A stretch of 64,000 nucleotides of DNA from Candidatus Zhuqueibacterota bacterium (GCA_014728085.1 WJMF01000234.1:38580-102579); one strand, 5' to 3'; shown: positions 27,955-37,245, numbered from the stretch's first letter. Program-made: numbers and translations. Notes: generated from the sequence alone by a model not told the origin.

Positions 27955-28995
27955 TTATAGTTTTTTGACCTGTTGACAGATTTCTTCCGGGGAAGGGATC
28001 ATCCCCCCCATTCGGTTATAAAAATGAACCGGCCGCACTCCATTAATGGCGAGACGAACATCATCTACCATTTGACCATTGGAAAGTTCCACCACAAGAA
28101 ACGCATCACTCTTTAAGGCCAAATCCGCAATATGTTGTTTTGGAAACGGCCACAAAGAAACAGGACGTATCAATCCCGCCTTGATACCATCCTGACGCAG
28201 GGAATCAACAGCGGAATACAAAACCCGTGAAACCACCCCATATCCAATGAGAATGATTTTGGCATCATCAATTTTATAATCCTCATATTGGACGTGGTTT
28301 GCTTCAATCTCTCTATATTTCTTCTGTAATTTAAGATTGTGCTTTTCCAGCATTTCCGGCTCGAGATCAATAGAGCTGATCAGACGGCTCTCATCCTTGA
28401 GATCGGTATGGATCGCCCAATCCTTATCCGGTATTTTTTCAACGGCCCGAGGAAACTCGACAGGCTCCATCATCTGTCCGATAAAACCATCAGCGAGGAC
28501 CACGGCGGGATTCAAATATTGATCCGCAAGCTCAAAGGCCTGCATGGTCAGATCGCACATTTCCTGGGCGCTATTGGGAGCAAGGACAGGCATTTTGTAA
28601 TTACCATGACCACCTCCCTTTACAATTTGATTATAATCCGCCTGAGCCGGAGCAATATTCCCCAGGCCGGGGCCACCCCGCATTATATCGACCAGAACCA
28701 TGGGTAATTCTGAACCCGCACAATAGGAAATTCCTTCCAGTTTTAAACTGATACCAGGGCTTGATGAAGCCGTCATGACCCGCACACCACCGGAAGCAGC
28801 CCCATATACCATATTTATCGACGCAACTTCACTCTCCGCCTGTAAAAACGTACCCCCGACCCTGGGCATGTAAAAAGCTGCTGCCTCTGCAATCTCGGAA
28901 GCCGGAGTAATGGGGTACCCAAAAAAGAAACGACATCCTGCTAAAATGGCTCCTTTAACAACAGCTTCATTACCTTTGATGAGTTGTTTAGCCAT
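27955..28995 (-). CDS. korA: 2-oxoacid:ferredoxin oxidoreductase alpha subunit
   Basis: The 346-residue protein carries the pyrimidine-binding half of the TPP enzyme: [29 protein letters not shown], given here as landmarks at residues 7-35. [16 protein letters not shown] and [11 protein letters not shown] follow. It pairs with the beta-gamma fusion encoded immediately downstream and the ferredoxin subunit upstream; korD stops 3 bases before its ATG. The substrate is most likely 2-oxoglutarate, by comparison with KorA/VorB-type enzymes, but a branched-chain or pyruvate substrate cannot be excluded. Confidence 0.9.
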   Translation of the reverse strand: MAKQLIKGNEAVVKGAILAGCRFFFGYPITPASEIAEAAAFYMPRVGGTFLQAESEVASINMVYGAASGGVRVMTASSSPGISLKLEGISYCAGSELPMVLVDIMRGGPGLGNIAPAQADYNQIVKGGGHGNYKMPVLAPNSAQEMCDLTMQAFELADQYLNPAVVLADGFIGQMMEPVEFPRAVEKIPDKDWAIHTDLKDESRLISSIDLEPEMLEKHNLKLQKKYREIEANHVQYEDYKIDDAKIILIGYGVVSRVLYSAVDSLRQDGIKAGLIRPVSLWPFPKQHIADLALKSDAFLVVELSNGQMVDDVRLAINGVRPVHFYNRMGGMIPSPEEICQQVKKL

Positions 28996-28998
28996 GTG

Positions 28999-29250
28999 TC
29001 AAGATACCTCCTCTTCAACATAACCTTTTTTATATACCGTAATCGCACCTGGTTCCGGACACTGATAAAAACAAAACGTGCACCCTGTACATCCTTGTCC
29101 CTTGTATCCGGCAGGATGAAATCCCTGGCGGTTCAGATGCTTTTGTTCAAACAATACATTTTCAGGACATGAAACAATACAAAGACCGCATCCTTTGCAT
29201 TCATCTTCCCTGATAACCACTTTGGGATATTCCTGATCATTCCCGGCCAT
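28999..29250 (-). CDS. korD: Ferredoxin-like delta subunit of 2-oxoacid:ferredoxin oxidoreductase
   Basis: This 83-residue protein has two [4Fe-4S] binding motifs, CKGCGLCIVSCP near residues 19-30 and CTGCTFCFYQCP near residues 54-65, as in the KorD/VorD family. It carries electrons out of the oxidoreductase. The ATG at 29250 has AGGAGG four bases upstream; a longer frame to 29355 would lie across the promoter. It is the first gene of the kor operon. Confidence 0.9.
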   Translation of the reverse strand: MAGNDQEYPKVVIREDECKGCGLCIVSCPENVLFEQKHLNRQGFHPAGYKGQGCTGCTFCFYQCPEPGAITVYKKGYVEEEVS

Positions 29251-29288
29251 ATCGCCTCCTATCGATAAATTTTTTTCTATAGCATTCC

Positions 29289-29317
29289 AGTATAGAAATT
29301 TTTTGCATAACTTGCAA
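29289..29317 (-). promoter_or_regulatory. Sigma70-type promoter of the kor operon
   Basis: On the minus strand TTGCAA (29312-29317) and TATACT (29289-29294) are separated by 17 bases. The predicted start is near 29282, about 32 bases before the korD ATG. Confidence 0.6.
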
Positions 29318-29385
29318 GAAATTAATATGAAAGCAAATCTCAAATATTTAGGCAAGTAATGGGGTTGAATTTATTATTTTTATCA

Positions 29386-29423
29386 ACTTGATAAGAATAA
29401 TAACATAGTTATTCTCATCAGGT
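29386..29423. promoter_or_regulatory. Imperfect inverted repeat upstream of the kor promoter
   Basis: Two 15-base arms (ACTTGATAAGAATAA and TTATTCTCATCAGGT) are separated by eight bases and pair at 13 of 15 positions, with wobble at the rest. It lies about 70 bases upstream of the kor -35 box. No T-run follows on the minus strand, so an intrinsic terminator is unlikely. It could be an operator for a dimeric regulator; its TGATAA/TTCTCA character is loosely Fur-like, but no regulator gene is present to support that. Confidence 0.35.
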
Positions 29424-29541
29424 TATTGTATATGATCAATTCTTCTTCGGGCAGGACAAACCGATCCCGGGGGGTGAGGGTGAAAATACAAAAGTACTGC
29501 TCATTATCCAATGTACCCCCAAAACAGGCCATTCGGCGCTA

Positions 29542-30165
29542 TCACGGCCGGGTTGTGAACGGATTCATTGTCTTTTCATGTTCGACATCGGTTTTGGGAC
29601 CATGGCCGGGATAAAGAATGGTATCGCCGGGTAATGTATAAATCTTATTCTTGATTGAATCGACAAGTACATCGTGATCCCCACCGGGTAAATCCGACCT
29701 TCCAATCGACTCGTAAAAAAGGGTGTCACCGACAAAACATGTTTTACTCGATTCATTGTATAAACATATACCACCCGGAGAATGACCGGGAGTCTCCAGA
29801 ATCTGAAAATCATAATGCCCGATTTTCAGTGCATGTTGTTCTTTTAAATCAATATCGATAGTAAAACTGTCCGGACGGCGAAGTTGAAAAAGCTCTGCCT
29901 GAGCATCAGCGTTTTCGAGCAAAAAACGATCAGCGGAATGTAGACAAACCAATCCACCCACTTTTGATTGTAGCTGAGCCGTTGCTGCCAAATGATCAAC
30001 ATGGGCGTGAGTTAAAACAATGTACTCTATGTCTATTTCCCGTTCGATATAGCGTAGAATAATTTCTTCCTGATCACCCGGATCGATAATCATTCCCTTT
30101 TTCGTTTGCTCACACGCAGATAAATAACAATTTACACTCAGAGGTCCGACAGGAATTGTTTTCAT
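29542..30165 (-). CDS. MBL-fold metallohydrolase (glyoxalase II-like)
   Basis: This 207-residue protein has the metallo-beta-lactamase fold zinc motif HAHVDH (about residues 54-59), with later metal-binding residues in ETPGHSPGG, FVGDTLF and LYPGHGP. The likely substrate is a thioester or similar hydrolysable bond, but the precise one is unknown. The ATG at 30165 is used; a TTG at 30171 has a better-spaced AAAGGG and is a real alternative. It follows the secreted-protein genes. Confidence 0.88.
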   Translation of the reverse strand: MKTIPVGPLSVNCYLSACEQTKKGMIIDPGDQEEIILRYIEREIDIEYIVLTHAHVDHLAATAQLQSKVGGLVCLHSADRFLLENADAQAELFQLRRPDSFTIDIDLKEQHALKIGHYDFQILETPGHSPGGICLYNESSKTCFVGDTLFYESIGRSDLPGGDHDVLVDSIKNKIYTLPGDTILYPGHGPKTDVEHEKTMNPFTTRP

Positions 30166-30266
30166 AATCAATGGTTACCCTTTGCTTACCGTTCGTCAGT
30201 ATAGTACCTGGTAAAACCATATACGGATTCTTTAAATGTCAGGCAGATAAACGTTCTTTTCAAGTA

Positions 30267-30794
30267 CTATCGCACGATAATCAGTTTTATAGTCTTGTTC
30301 AGATTGTCGGCATCCAGCTTGCAAAAATAAACACCACTCGATAACGGTTCTCCGGAATCGTCGATGCCGCTATATTGTATCCGGTATTTACCGTTCGTTA
30401 GATATTTCGAGACCAGCGTGGCTCTGTGCCGTCCCAAAACCGAGTAAACCTTAAGCTGAACAAAACCCGCCTTTGCAATCCAGAATTCGATAAAAGTACT
30501 CGAATTGAAAGGATTCGGAAAATTCTGCAGTAACTGGAAAGAGTTTGGTAAAGAAACCGCTCCGCTATCCAATTTAACCACAATGGTCGGGCCAATAATA
30601 AAGTGACGACTCTTCATAGCACCAAAGTGGGTAATGCCGAATTGACTTTGCAAACGGATCATGGAATTTTCGCCAGAGCCCGCTGCAGACAAAAATAATT
30701 CCCGGGTCAATTGCAGACTTTGTCCGAAGAGGGAAGCTGAAAAAAACAGTATTCCCAACAACAAAGTTCTTCTCATTATAGCGCTGTTGAACAT
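30267..30794 (-). CDS. Small secreted protein with T9SS-type C-terminal sorting domain
   Basis: This 175-residue protein has a signal peptide (RTLLLGILFFSASLFGQ). The middle region of about 60 residues is of unknown type. The C-terminal 80 residues match the Por/T9SS sorting domain: LLQNFPNPFNSSTFIEF, then VQLKVYSVLGRH and SGVYFCKLDADNLNKTIKLIIVR (last residues 152-175). ATG at 30794 has AGAGAGGAA upstream with good spacing; an internal ATG at 30776 is less likely. It follows the repeat-protein gene by 14 bases. Its function outside secretion is not known. Confidence 0.8.
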   Translation of the reverse strand: MFNSAIMRRTLLLGILFFSASLFGQSLQLTRELFLSAAGSGENSMIRLQSQFGITHFGAMKSRHFIIGPTIVVKLDSGAVSLPNSFQLLQNFPNPFNSSTFIEFWIAKAGFVQLKVYSVLGRHRATLVSKYLTNGKYRIQYSGIDDSGEPLSSGVYFCKLDADNLNKTIKLIIVR

Positions 30795-30808
30795 AACAGA
30801 TTCCTCTC

Positions 30809-32989
30809 TTACTGCAGGTTTACCAGAACATTAATCACACCCCTTCCGCTTTCGAGCGGCTCCATAGCTTTGCCGATAATGGTTCCCGGTTTTGGATCAA
30901 CCGCCCGAGTAGCGTGCCCTCTGATATCAGAGGTTGTCAAAAGGTCACCGGGCCGTATACTGAACCTTTCGGCGGTCACTTTGCAGGGAACGATGCCGTT
31001 GAGCGCCAGTGGATAACCATCGACATGATCGACCAAATGACCGACCATAATGGTTGGGTTGGTTGAGACAATACCGGCGACACGGCTGTCGTTCAGCTTT
31101 TCACATGGTTTAACGCTGTTTCTGCCATCCGGATCGATAATAACCACATCACCGCTCTCAAGCCCTTTCGTTCCATACACATATTCAGCAACATCAGCCC
31201 AGCCTCCTGTTGTACAGTGAGCCTTACCTTCAACAAATAACGCTGTACCAGTGGTGTAATCGGATTTTGCATGTACTCCGTACAAACTTCCCTCACCCTT
31301 AACCCCAACAGTTCCTCCGCCCCGGACGCCAATATATCCGTCACCATTGACTGCCACAGAACTGGGCGCCATAGAAGTATTTCGTGCTGAAAAGACAGGA
31401 CTGGAAATAACGCCACGGGTAATCTGCAGGGTCGCTGGAAAATGACGTTCTGCAATAATGGCATCCGCAAGGTCATCTGACAAAATAGTGCGGTCGATTA
31501 TCATATTGGAATTGATTGAGGAGAGCTGATTCTCATTGACAAATCGGGGATCATAGGCAGACCCGTTGGCATACACATCATCGAGCTGAAGCAGCACATC
31601 ACCGGAAAGGCTGCCGCCCTTGATACCATTTTGAGTGCTGATGGAGGTTATATCACCAGCCGGAAAGGCCAGATCCATAGGTTGAATGGTTCCGTTTTCG
31701 ATCATTGCCGAAGTTACCACTCCGACCTGATTCTTGCCGACAAAACGGCTGTCAAAAACAGATCCATCTATATATCCGGGGGCGAGTTGCAGCGAAATAT
31801 CGCCCTGATTGCTACCGCCGGACAGCCCGGTTCCCGTATAGACTGCAGTCACATCCCCAACTTGAGCGGAGAGCTCGCCGGGTCCAATGCTGCCATCCTG
31901 AATATCCGTACCGGTAATGGTCTCATCCTTGATCATAAAACCGGTAACGCTGGTTCCTTCACCAATATTAACAAAGCGTTCATCATATGCGGATCCGTTC
32001 TGATAATTGGGATGCAATGAAATCGTAACAACACCGAAATTACCTCCGCCGGAGAGACCGGTTCCGGTTTGAATTTCAGACATTTTCCCGACCGGAAAGG
32101 CCAGGTCGGTTTCCTGAATGCTGCCATTTTTAATATGCATAGTGGTAATTTGCTCATCCGCAATCATATTGGAGGTTATGGTTTTGGTGTCCTGACGCTT
32201 GACAAATCGATCATCAAAAACGCTTCCGGTATAAAATTCAGATGTCAGTTTTACGGTTACCTGACCGTCTGTACCGCCACCCGTGAGACCAAAATCGGTG
32301 TTTACCGCCGTTATCGTCCCCTTTCCGAGAGAAAAGCCTATATCCTGTGGCTGAATAGAACCATCCAGTATCATGGAACTGTTGACGGAATTGGGAACAT
32401 TACGCTGTACGAAATTCGCTTCAACCTGAGACCGGGTCAAATACAGAGAAGCCGAATACCCTCCGAGGCTGGAGGCATCGATTGTATTGCGTGAATGATC
32501 TTGTGCACTCTGCAGCAGCACAAAATCCTCCACCGGATGGTTATGCAGCCGGGCGCTGTTGGCAGAATAGAGCGAGTACGCAATACTACTGATGCGCTTA
32601 CGGGGATACAGATCTTCTCCCCCAACCCTGACCTGAAGCCATCTGTCTGATCCGTCGAACAGCTCTTTGGGAAAACTGTTTTTGGCGCCCAATTCAGCGG
32701 TAAAATAACCGCGAATAATATCCACAGTATGGTTTTCTTCCCATAATTTTATACCCCCTGCAGCTGAATTCCATATGCTGATGAGCACATCTTCACTGCC
32801 GGATATAGGACTCCCGTTTATATCGGTCAGGTACCCCTGGTAACTAATCTGCGACACCGGATTCTGGTTCTGTTTTTGGGATACGGTTACAGTCGTATCC
32901 GTCCGGACAGGTGTAGCGTCCTGAGCTGATGCTGTCGTATATAAGAAGCAAAGTATAAGCGAGCAAACAATGACATATATCCTGTTCAT
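30809..32989 (-). CDS. Large secreted repeat protein with tail-fibre-like C-terminal domain
   Basis: The 726-residue protein has a signal peptide ending near residue 22 (ASA/QD). Residues 45-150 form an N-terminal beta-sandwich-like region (ISYQGYLTDINGSPISGSEDV). Residues 204-493 are four imperfect repeats of 67-77 residues with the pattern NMI-GSI-DLAFP-G-I-TGTGLSGG-NGSAYDxRFV, plus a partial fifth. The C-terminus (about 560-726) has DVAEYVYGTKGLESGDVV and AERFSIRPGDLLTTSD, resembling the C-terminal domain of tail-fibre and surface proteins of the peptidase-G2-like type. It is probably an extracellular fibrous or adhesive protein. It lies directly upstream of a T9SS-tagged protein, and whether it has its own secretion tail is unclear. 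Confidence 0.8.
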   Translation of the reverse strand: MNRIYVIVCSLILCFLYTTASAQDATPVRTDTTVTVSQKQNQNPVSQISYQGYLTDINGSPISGSEDVLISIWNSAAGGIKLWEENHTVDIIRGYFTAELGAKNSFPKELFDGSDRWLQVRVGGEDLYPRKRISSIAYSLYSANSARLHNHPVEDFVLLQSAQDHSRNTIDASSLGGYSASLYLTRSQVEANFVQRNVPNSVNSSMILDGSIQPQDIGFSLGKGTITAVNTDFGLTGGGTDGQVTVKLTSEFYTGSVFDDRFVKRQDTKTITSNMIADEQITTMHIKNGSIQETDLAFPVGKMSEIQTGTGLSGGGNFGVVTISLHPNYQNGSAYDERFVNIGEGTSVTGFMIKDETITGTDIQDGSIGPGELSAQVGDVTAVYTGTGLSGGSNQGDISLQLAPGYIDGSVFDSRFVGKNQVGVVTSAMIENGTIQPMDLAFPAGDITSISTQNGIKGGSLSGDVLLQLDDVYANGSAYDPRFVNENQLSSINSNMIIDRTILSDDLADAIIAERHFPATLQITRGVISSPVFSARNTSMAPSSVAVNGDGYIGVRGGGTVGVKGEGSLYGVHAKSDYTTGTALFVEGKAHCTTGGWADVAEYVYGTKGLESGDVVIIDPDGRNSVKPCEKLNDSRVAGIVSTNPTIMVGHLVDHVDGYPLALNGIVPCKVTAERFSIRPGDLLTTSDIRGHATRAVDPKPGTIIGKAMEPLESGRGVINVLVNLQ
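31511..32380 (-). repeat. Four tandem protein repeats (67-77 codons) within the fibre-like gene
   Basis: Repeat units begin at residues 204, 273, 350 and 427 of the repeat protein, and a shorter fifth begins near 494. Each has a conserved NMI start, a GSI step, a glycine-rich TGTGLSGG turn and an NGSAYDxRFV end. Protein similarity is clear while DNA divergence is substantial, so this is old duplication rather than recent slippage. Confidence 0.8.
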
Positions 32990-33126
32990 TATTACATCCT
33001 CCGATGCCTGTAGAGAGTTTTTATTTTCTATCCATATGTACGTACGGGGAAAGGATTATGCAGAAGAGAAAGTAAACAAATACAGCCCGGGAAGCAATTT
33101 GCAGTACTTTTACGAAAGCGAGGTAA

Positions 33127-33170
33127 TAAAAAGGGTTCGCAGGTAAAAAAATACAAATTTCAGCGAACCC
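33127..33170 (-). terminator. Intrinsic terminator after the M24 peptidase gene
   Basis: An 8-base-pair stem (GGGTTCGC/GCGAACCC) with a 22-base loop is followed on the minus strand by TTTTTATTA. It starts about 30 bases after the M24 stop and separates that unit from the repeat-protein gene. Confidence 0.7.
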
Positions 33171-33200
33171 CCAATGAACAAGTGGCCTGACCGCGAAAGG

Positions 33201-34376
33201 CTAGCCGATAAGAATTAGCTCTTTTTGCGGTTCAGAGAGAAAAATACAGCCATCATCAGTTACCTGAACGATCTCTTCTATCGTGGCGATACCATGTCCG
33301 GCAACGGTCAATCGCGGTTCGATGGTAAAAACCTGGCCCTTTTCAACAATGGAATAGGGTAAATTTTTATAGCGGTCCCATTTCGGGCAAAGCAAACCGG
33401 AACCGTCGTGTGCTTTGCGACCAACCTGATGACCGAGCGCATGGGGATATTCATCATATCCGGCATCGACGATATATTGTCTTGCAACCGCATCGACGGA
33501 CCATCCTTCGACACCTGGTTTAAGCGCTTTGGCTGCCTCCTGGATGGCATCCCGGATGGTCTCGAATCCGTGCATCACCATATCCGGTGCATTGGACTCA
33601 CCGGGTGCTAAAATATACCAGGTGCGTTGCAGATCGGAAACATAATCATCTTTTTTTACGCCAAAATCTATATTCAACAAATGACCTGCTTTGATTTTTC
33701 GCTCTGTCGGACCGGCATGGGCACCAGCGGTATCCGGGCCGGTAAAAACGGCCGGACAATGATCCGGATCCCAGGCCGTCTGCAATCCCTTTGCACGCAT
33801 TTTTGCAAGGATAAAATCAGCTACATCCCTTTCGCTTTTACCGATTTGCAGGAATCCCGTTACCTGGTCATAAATATCCAGAGTCTCATCTATTGCCGCT
33901 TTGATGCGTTTGACTTCTGATTCCGATTTTCTACCTCTTACAGCAGCGATAATGCCTTCACTGGAAACGAGGCGGTCCGAAAACGGACTGTCCTTGAGAT
34001 AATCGTTCAGCATCAAATACATGCCGTGGGTCAATCCGTCGGCAATAACATCATTTGTGGAAAAATTTATTGCAATACGGCCGGGATCATTCTCTTTCAA
34101 AATATTTAGCAACGGTTCCTTGATCGAGTCCCTGTATCCGATAACCTCGTAATCTGCATGATCCTTAACATTCTGCACATCCATACTACCGACGATAGCG
34201 ATTTTTTTACCCGCTTTGGTAATTATAAACGCCGAGGCCCAGGTTACATTACCGCCAAGAATGGTCTCGAGCATGGGATCCGGAGTGGAAGTACTTTCCC
34301 GTACAAAAGTCAACCACATATCTATATCGTGTTCAGCAAGTATAGCAACTGCCTGTTCAATTTTTTCATTGATCAT
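33201..34376 (-). CDS. M24 family aminopeptidase (Xaa-Pro peptidase type)
   Basis: This 391-residue protein consists of an N-terminal creatinase-like domain (residues 1-150) and a C-terminal pita-bread domain. The metal ligands are visible as Asp in LLNIDFGV and DYVSDLQR, His in HALGHQVGR, and Glu in FTIEPRL and ATIEEIVQV. It would cleave N-terminal residues before proline or a related dipeptide. The closest annotation would be an Xaa-Pro peptidase; specificity is inferred only. The stop is followed by a terminator and it lies 155 bases after the RACo-like gene. Confidence 0.88.
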   Translation of the reverse strand: MINEKIEQAVAILAEHDIDMWLTFVRESTSTPDPMLETILGGNVTWASAFIITKAGKKIAIVGSMDVQNVKDHADYEVIGYRDSIKEPLLNILKENDPGRIAINFSTNDVIADGLTHGMYLMLNDYLKDSPFSDRLVSSEGIIAAVRGRKSESEVKRIKAAIDETLDIYDQVTGFLQIGKSERDVADFILAKMRAKGLQTAWDPDHCPAVFTGPDTAGAHAGPTERKIKAGHLLNIDFGVKKDDYVSDLQRTWYILAPGESNAPDMVMHGFETIRDAIQEAAKALKPGVEGWSVDAVARQYIVDAGYDEYPHALGHQVGRKAHDGSGLLCPKWDRYKNLPYSIVEKGQVFTIEPRLTVAGHGIATIEEIVQVTDDGCIFLSEPQKELILIG

Positions 34377-34531
34377 ACTCGACTCCCAGGTTTATATGAA
34401 TGCATTGATTGGCAAGAATTCAATAAAGATTTAACCCGTTTGACCTCTCTATTGCTTCGCTCAGGAACAATTCGGCGCCGGCTTTTCACATAAAAATTGC
34501 GTCATCCTTTACGTCACAGGTTGCGGGGGAT

Positions 34532-36334
34532 TTAAAAAAGCATATTTTCGGCAAAAAGCGTTTGGAATTCCATATCTGTGGAAATTTCAATGTATTTAAC
34601 TTTTTCAACCAGCTCTTGAGCAAGCTGTTTAAAGGAACGATTACAAAGCGCCAGTTCCGCCCCCGCATACGCTGCATTGCCGATAAAATGTATTTTTTGC
34701 AGATCTATATCGGGCAACAATCCGATTTTTTGTGCCATTTCCGGCCGGATATACTGACCGAAAGCGCCGGCAAGGTATATGGCATCAAGATCGTCAGTGC
34801 TGAGCTGATATTGCTTGAGCAAAATTTGAATACCGGAAGCAATTGCACTTTTGGCAAGTTGAACTTCTCTGATATCTTTCTGATTCATCGTGCAATCATC
34901 GCTAAATTGTATCTGTTTGGAGTTGTCATAGGTCAGAATTCGTTCTCTCAGCGGTTCAGCTATATCTTCCCGCCATTCATTCGAATCGAGAATCCTGCCG
35001 GTCTGATCTATAAAGCCGGCTTTCAGGCTGGTTGCAATGGCATCGATAATTCCGGAACCACAAATACCCCTGGCTTTGGATTCGCCGATGACATGTAAGA
35101 TAAGGTCATCACCATTCAGATCGATATGATCGATAGCACCTGTCGTGGCCCGCATACCACAGGAAATATGTGCCCCTTCAAGAGCAGGTCCCGCAGCGGT
35201 TGAACAAGCGATCATTTCACCTTTGTGAAAGAGAACCAATTCACCATTCGTACCGATATCGATCATCAGCCAGGTTCCCTGGTAACGTTTCGCCAGGGTC
35301 AATAACACCGCTACCGTATCCCCACCGACAAAGCGGCCGATATTGGGTAGCAGATAGATCATGGCGTTCGGATTTATTTTAATACCGATTTCAGCGGCTG
35401 CAAGCTCAATCGGCCCCCGGAAAACAGGAACATATGGATATTCCGCCATATATTTCGGCAAGATACCCAGCAATAAATGTTCCATGGTCGAATTGCCGGC
35501 AATGGTCAGTTCGTAGATTCGGTCTGGTTTCAAAGAGTGCGGCTGCAACAATTGATCGATCAAACGGTTGAGTTGGTCGATAATGGTCTTTTGGATTTTG
35601 TGAATGCCGTTTTTTTGTTCTGACGCATAGGAAATGCGGGAAACCACATCCTCACCAAATTGGCGTTGTGCATTAAGCTGGGAGGCCACTGAGACAATAT
35701 CTCCACTATTCAAATCCACCAGTTTGGCAACAATAGTGGTGGTGCCAATATCGACAGCTATGCCATACCGGGTATCACAGCTGTCACCCGGTTCAATATC
35801 AATGAGTTTATCGGCATAGCAGGTAGTGGTTATTTTATAATCAGCCTGTCGCAGGGTTTCGGGCAGGTTTTGCAGTACCTGCAGCGCAACAGAGCTGAAT
35901 CTCACTTTGTCTTTGAGTTCTTCAAGATCAAATGGATTCATCTCGAGTTGGGGCTTTTCGAGGGTGACGAACGTCTTCACAACCGCAGGATCGAGATCGG
36001 TAAAAGAAGTTTCTCCATCTGCCAAAATCACCTGGCCAGAAGTCTCATCCTCGAGGGGAATCTCAACAACAACATCGGACATAATCTGCGCCTGACAAGC
36101 GAGTCTGATTTTGTTGTTTTTCTCTGTATCCAGAATGTTTCGCTCCTGCTCTGTACCCGACAATTCTCCTTTTTTGACGGTCACCAGGCACTTGCCGCAT
36201 TTGCCCAGGCCCCCGCAATCAGCCTGGATGGAGTGTATACCGAGTTCAAGGGCTGCCTGCCACAGAGATGTTCCTTTTTCAAAGAATCCCGTTTTGTTTT
36301 GCGGCAAAAATAAAACTTTATACTTATCAGGCAT
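34532..36334 (-). CDS. RACo/RamA-like protein: [2Fe-2S] domain plus ASKHA ATPase domain
   Basis: The 600-residue protein has an N-terminal plant-type ferredoxin domain with Cys at about residues 40, 46, 49 and 80 (ADCGGLGKCGKC, then LACQAQ). A linker and an actin-like ATPase region follow (GIAVDIGTTTIVAKLVDL, then MIDIGTNGELVLF and GSGIIDAI, with LAGAFGQYI near the end). This layout (DUF4445) belongs to RACo/RamA reductive activators of corrinoid proteins. No corrinoid protein or methyltransferase gene is in the window, so the partner is unknown. ATG at 36334 has GGAG five bases upstream; it lies 11 bases after the PHP gene. Confidence 0.85.
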   Translation of the reverse strand: MPDKYKVLFLPQNKTGFFEKGTSLWQAALELGIHSIQADCGGLGKCGKCLVTVKKGELSGTEQERNILDTEKNNKIRLACQAQIMSDVVVEIPLEDETSGQVILADGETSFTDLDPAVVKTFVTLEKPQLEMNPFDLEELKDKVRFSSVALQVLQNLPETLRQADYKITTTCYADKLIDIEPGDSCDTRYGIAVDIGTTTIVAKLVDLNSGDIVSVASQLNAQRQFGEDVVSRISYASEQKNGIHKIQKTIIDQLNRLIDQLLQPHSLKPDRIYELTIAGNSTMEHLLLGILPKYMAEYPYVPVFRGPIELAAAEIGIKINPNAMIYLLPNIGRFVGGDTVAVLLTLAKRYQGTWLMIDIGTNGELVLFHKGEMIACSTAAGPALEGAHISCGMRATTGAIDHIDLNGDDLILHVIGESKARGICGSGIIDAIATSLKAGFIDQTGRILDSNEWREDIAEPLRERILTYDNSKQIQFSDDCTMNQKDIREVQLAKSAIASGIQILLKQYQLSTDDLDAIYLAGAFGQYIRPEMAQKIGLLPDIDLQKIHFIGNAAYAGAELALCNRSFKQLAQELVEKVKYIEISTDMEFQTLFAENMLF

Positions 36335-36345
36335 TGCTTCTCCGC

Positions 36346-37185
36346 TTAATTCCTGGAAACGAGTTTTTCCTTAATTTTCGTTAAAATATCGGCATGAACA
36401 AAGGGATGGCCAATGGCAGATTCAGCCGTATAAAAACCGTGAAAATCCGATCCGCCACATTCGAGAAGAGAGTAATTTTCAGCAATATCGCGATAAAGCT
36501 GAACATCGGATTGAGAATGTTTAGGATGGATGCTTTCGATACCATCGATACCGGCATCGATCAAATCATCGTAAAGACGTAAATTCTGGTAAAAAATGGG
36601 ATGTGCCAAAAACGCCAGACCACCGGCTTTGTGTATCAACTCGATACCCTGAATAAAATCAAGATGTTGTTTCTGGATATTTGCAATACCAAACTCGCCT
36701 AGATACTTGTCAAAGGCTTCCTGAAAGGTATGAACATAACCTTTTTTCAGCATTAACTGGGCGATATGGGGTCGTGCGATAATACCAGGTCCTGCTTTTT
36801 CAACCACCTCGTCGATGGAAAGATCAATGCCGAATTGCTGCAACCGGTCAAGTATTTTTTCAGCGCGAATTTCGCGTTGAAGGTGCATTTTTTTCGAATA
36901 TTCCATGATTTCGGAATTGTCGGGATCAAAATAATACCCCAGCAGATGAATCTCTCTGGTTTTATAATCACAGCTCAATTCGATTCCAGGGATAATTTCG
37001 ATCCCTTTGATATCAAGTTCCATCGGATAATGATTATCCCATGTGAGCTGATCATGATCGGTAATAGAAATTGCAGCCAATTGACAAACGAGTGCTATTT
37101 CAATTATATTTTGGGGACTAAGGATACCGTCAGAATAGACAGAATGAATATGCAGATCAATACCTTGCCCAGCTCGAAACCCCAA
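36346..37185 (-). CDS. PHP-domain phosphoesterase
   Basis: This 279-residue protein has the PHP metal-binding motif DLHIHSVYSDG near its N-terminus, with ITDHDQLTW, RPHIAQLM, FLAHPIF and GGSDFHG downstream, all typical of the YciV/RNase AM-like family that hydrolyses 3',5'-nucleotides or short RNAs. The TTG at 37185 is preferred because AGGAGGAGGAA lies six bases upstream; the frame could be read back to 37242. It follows tatC by about 60 bases. The substrate is inferred from the family only. Confidence 0.87.
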   Translation of the reverse strand: MGFRAGQGIDLHIHSVYSDGILSPQNIIEIALVCQLAAISITDHDQLTWDNHYPMELDIKGIEIIPGIELSCDYKTREIHLLGYYFDPDNSEIMEYSKKMHLQREIRAEKILDRLQQFGIDLSIDEVVEKAGPGIIARPHIAQLMLKKGYVHTFQEAFDKYLGEFGIANIQKQHLDFIQGIELIHKAGGLAFLAHPIFYQNLRLYDDLIDAGIDGIESIHPKHSQSDVQLYRDIAENYSLLECGGSDFHGFYTAESAIGHPFVHADILTKIKEKLVSRN

Positions 37186-37245
37186 GTACGATTCCTCCTC
37201 CCTCTTGATGATTTCCGGTTCAGAATAAAACAACTGTGCCAATTG

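Noticed and set aside
31511..32380. Possible CRISPR-like or simple DNA repeat
   Set aside because: The repetition is at protein level with divergent DNA and codon-length units; there are no spacers or Cas genes.
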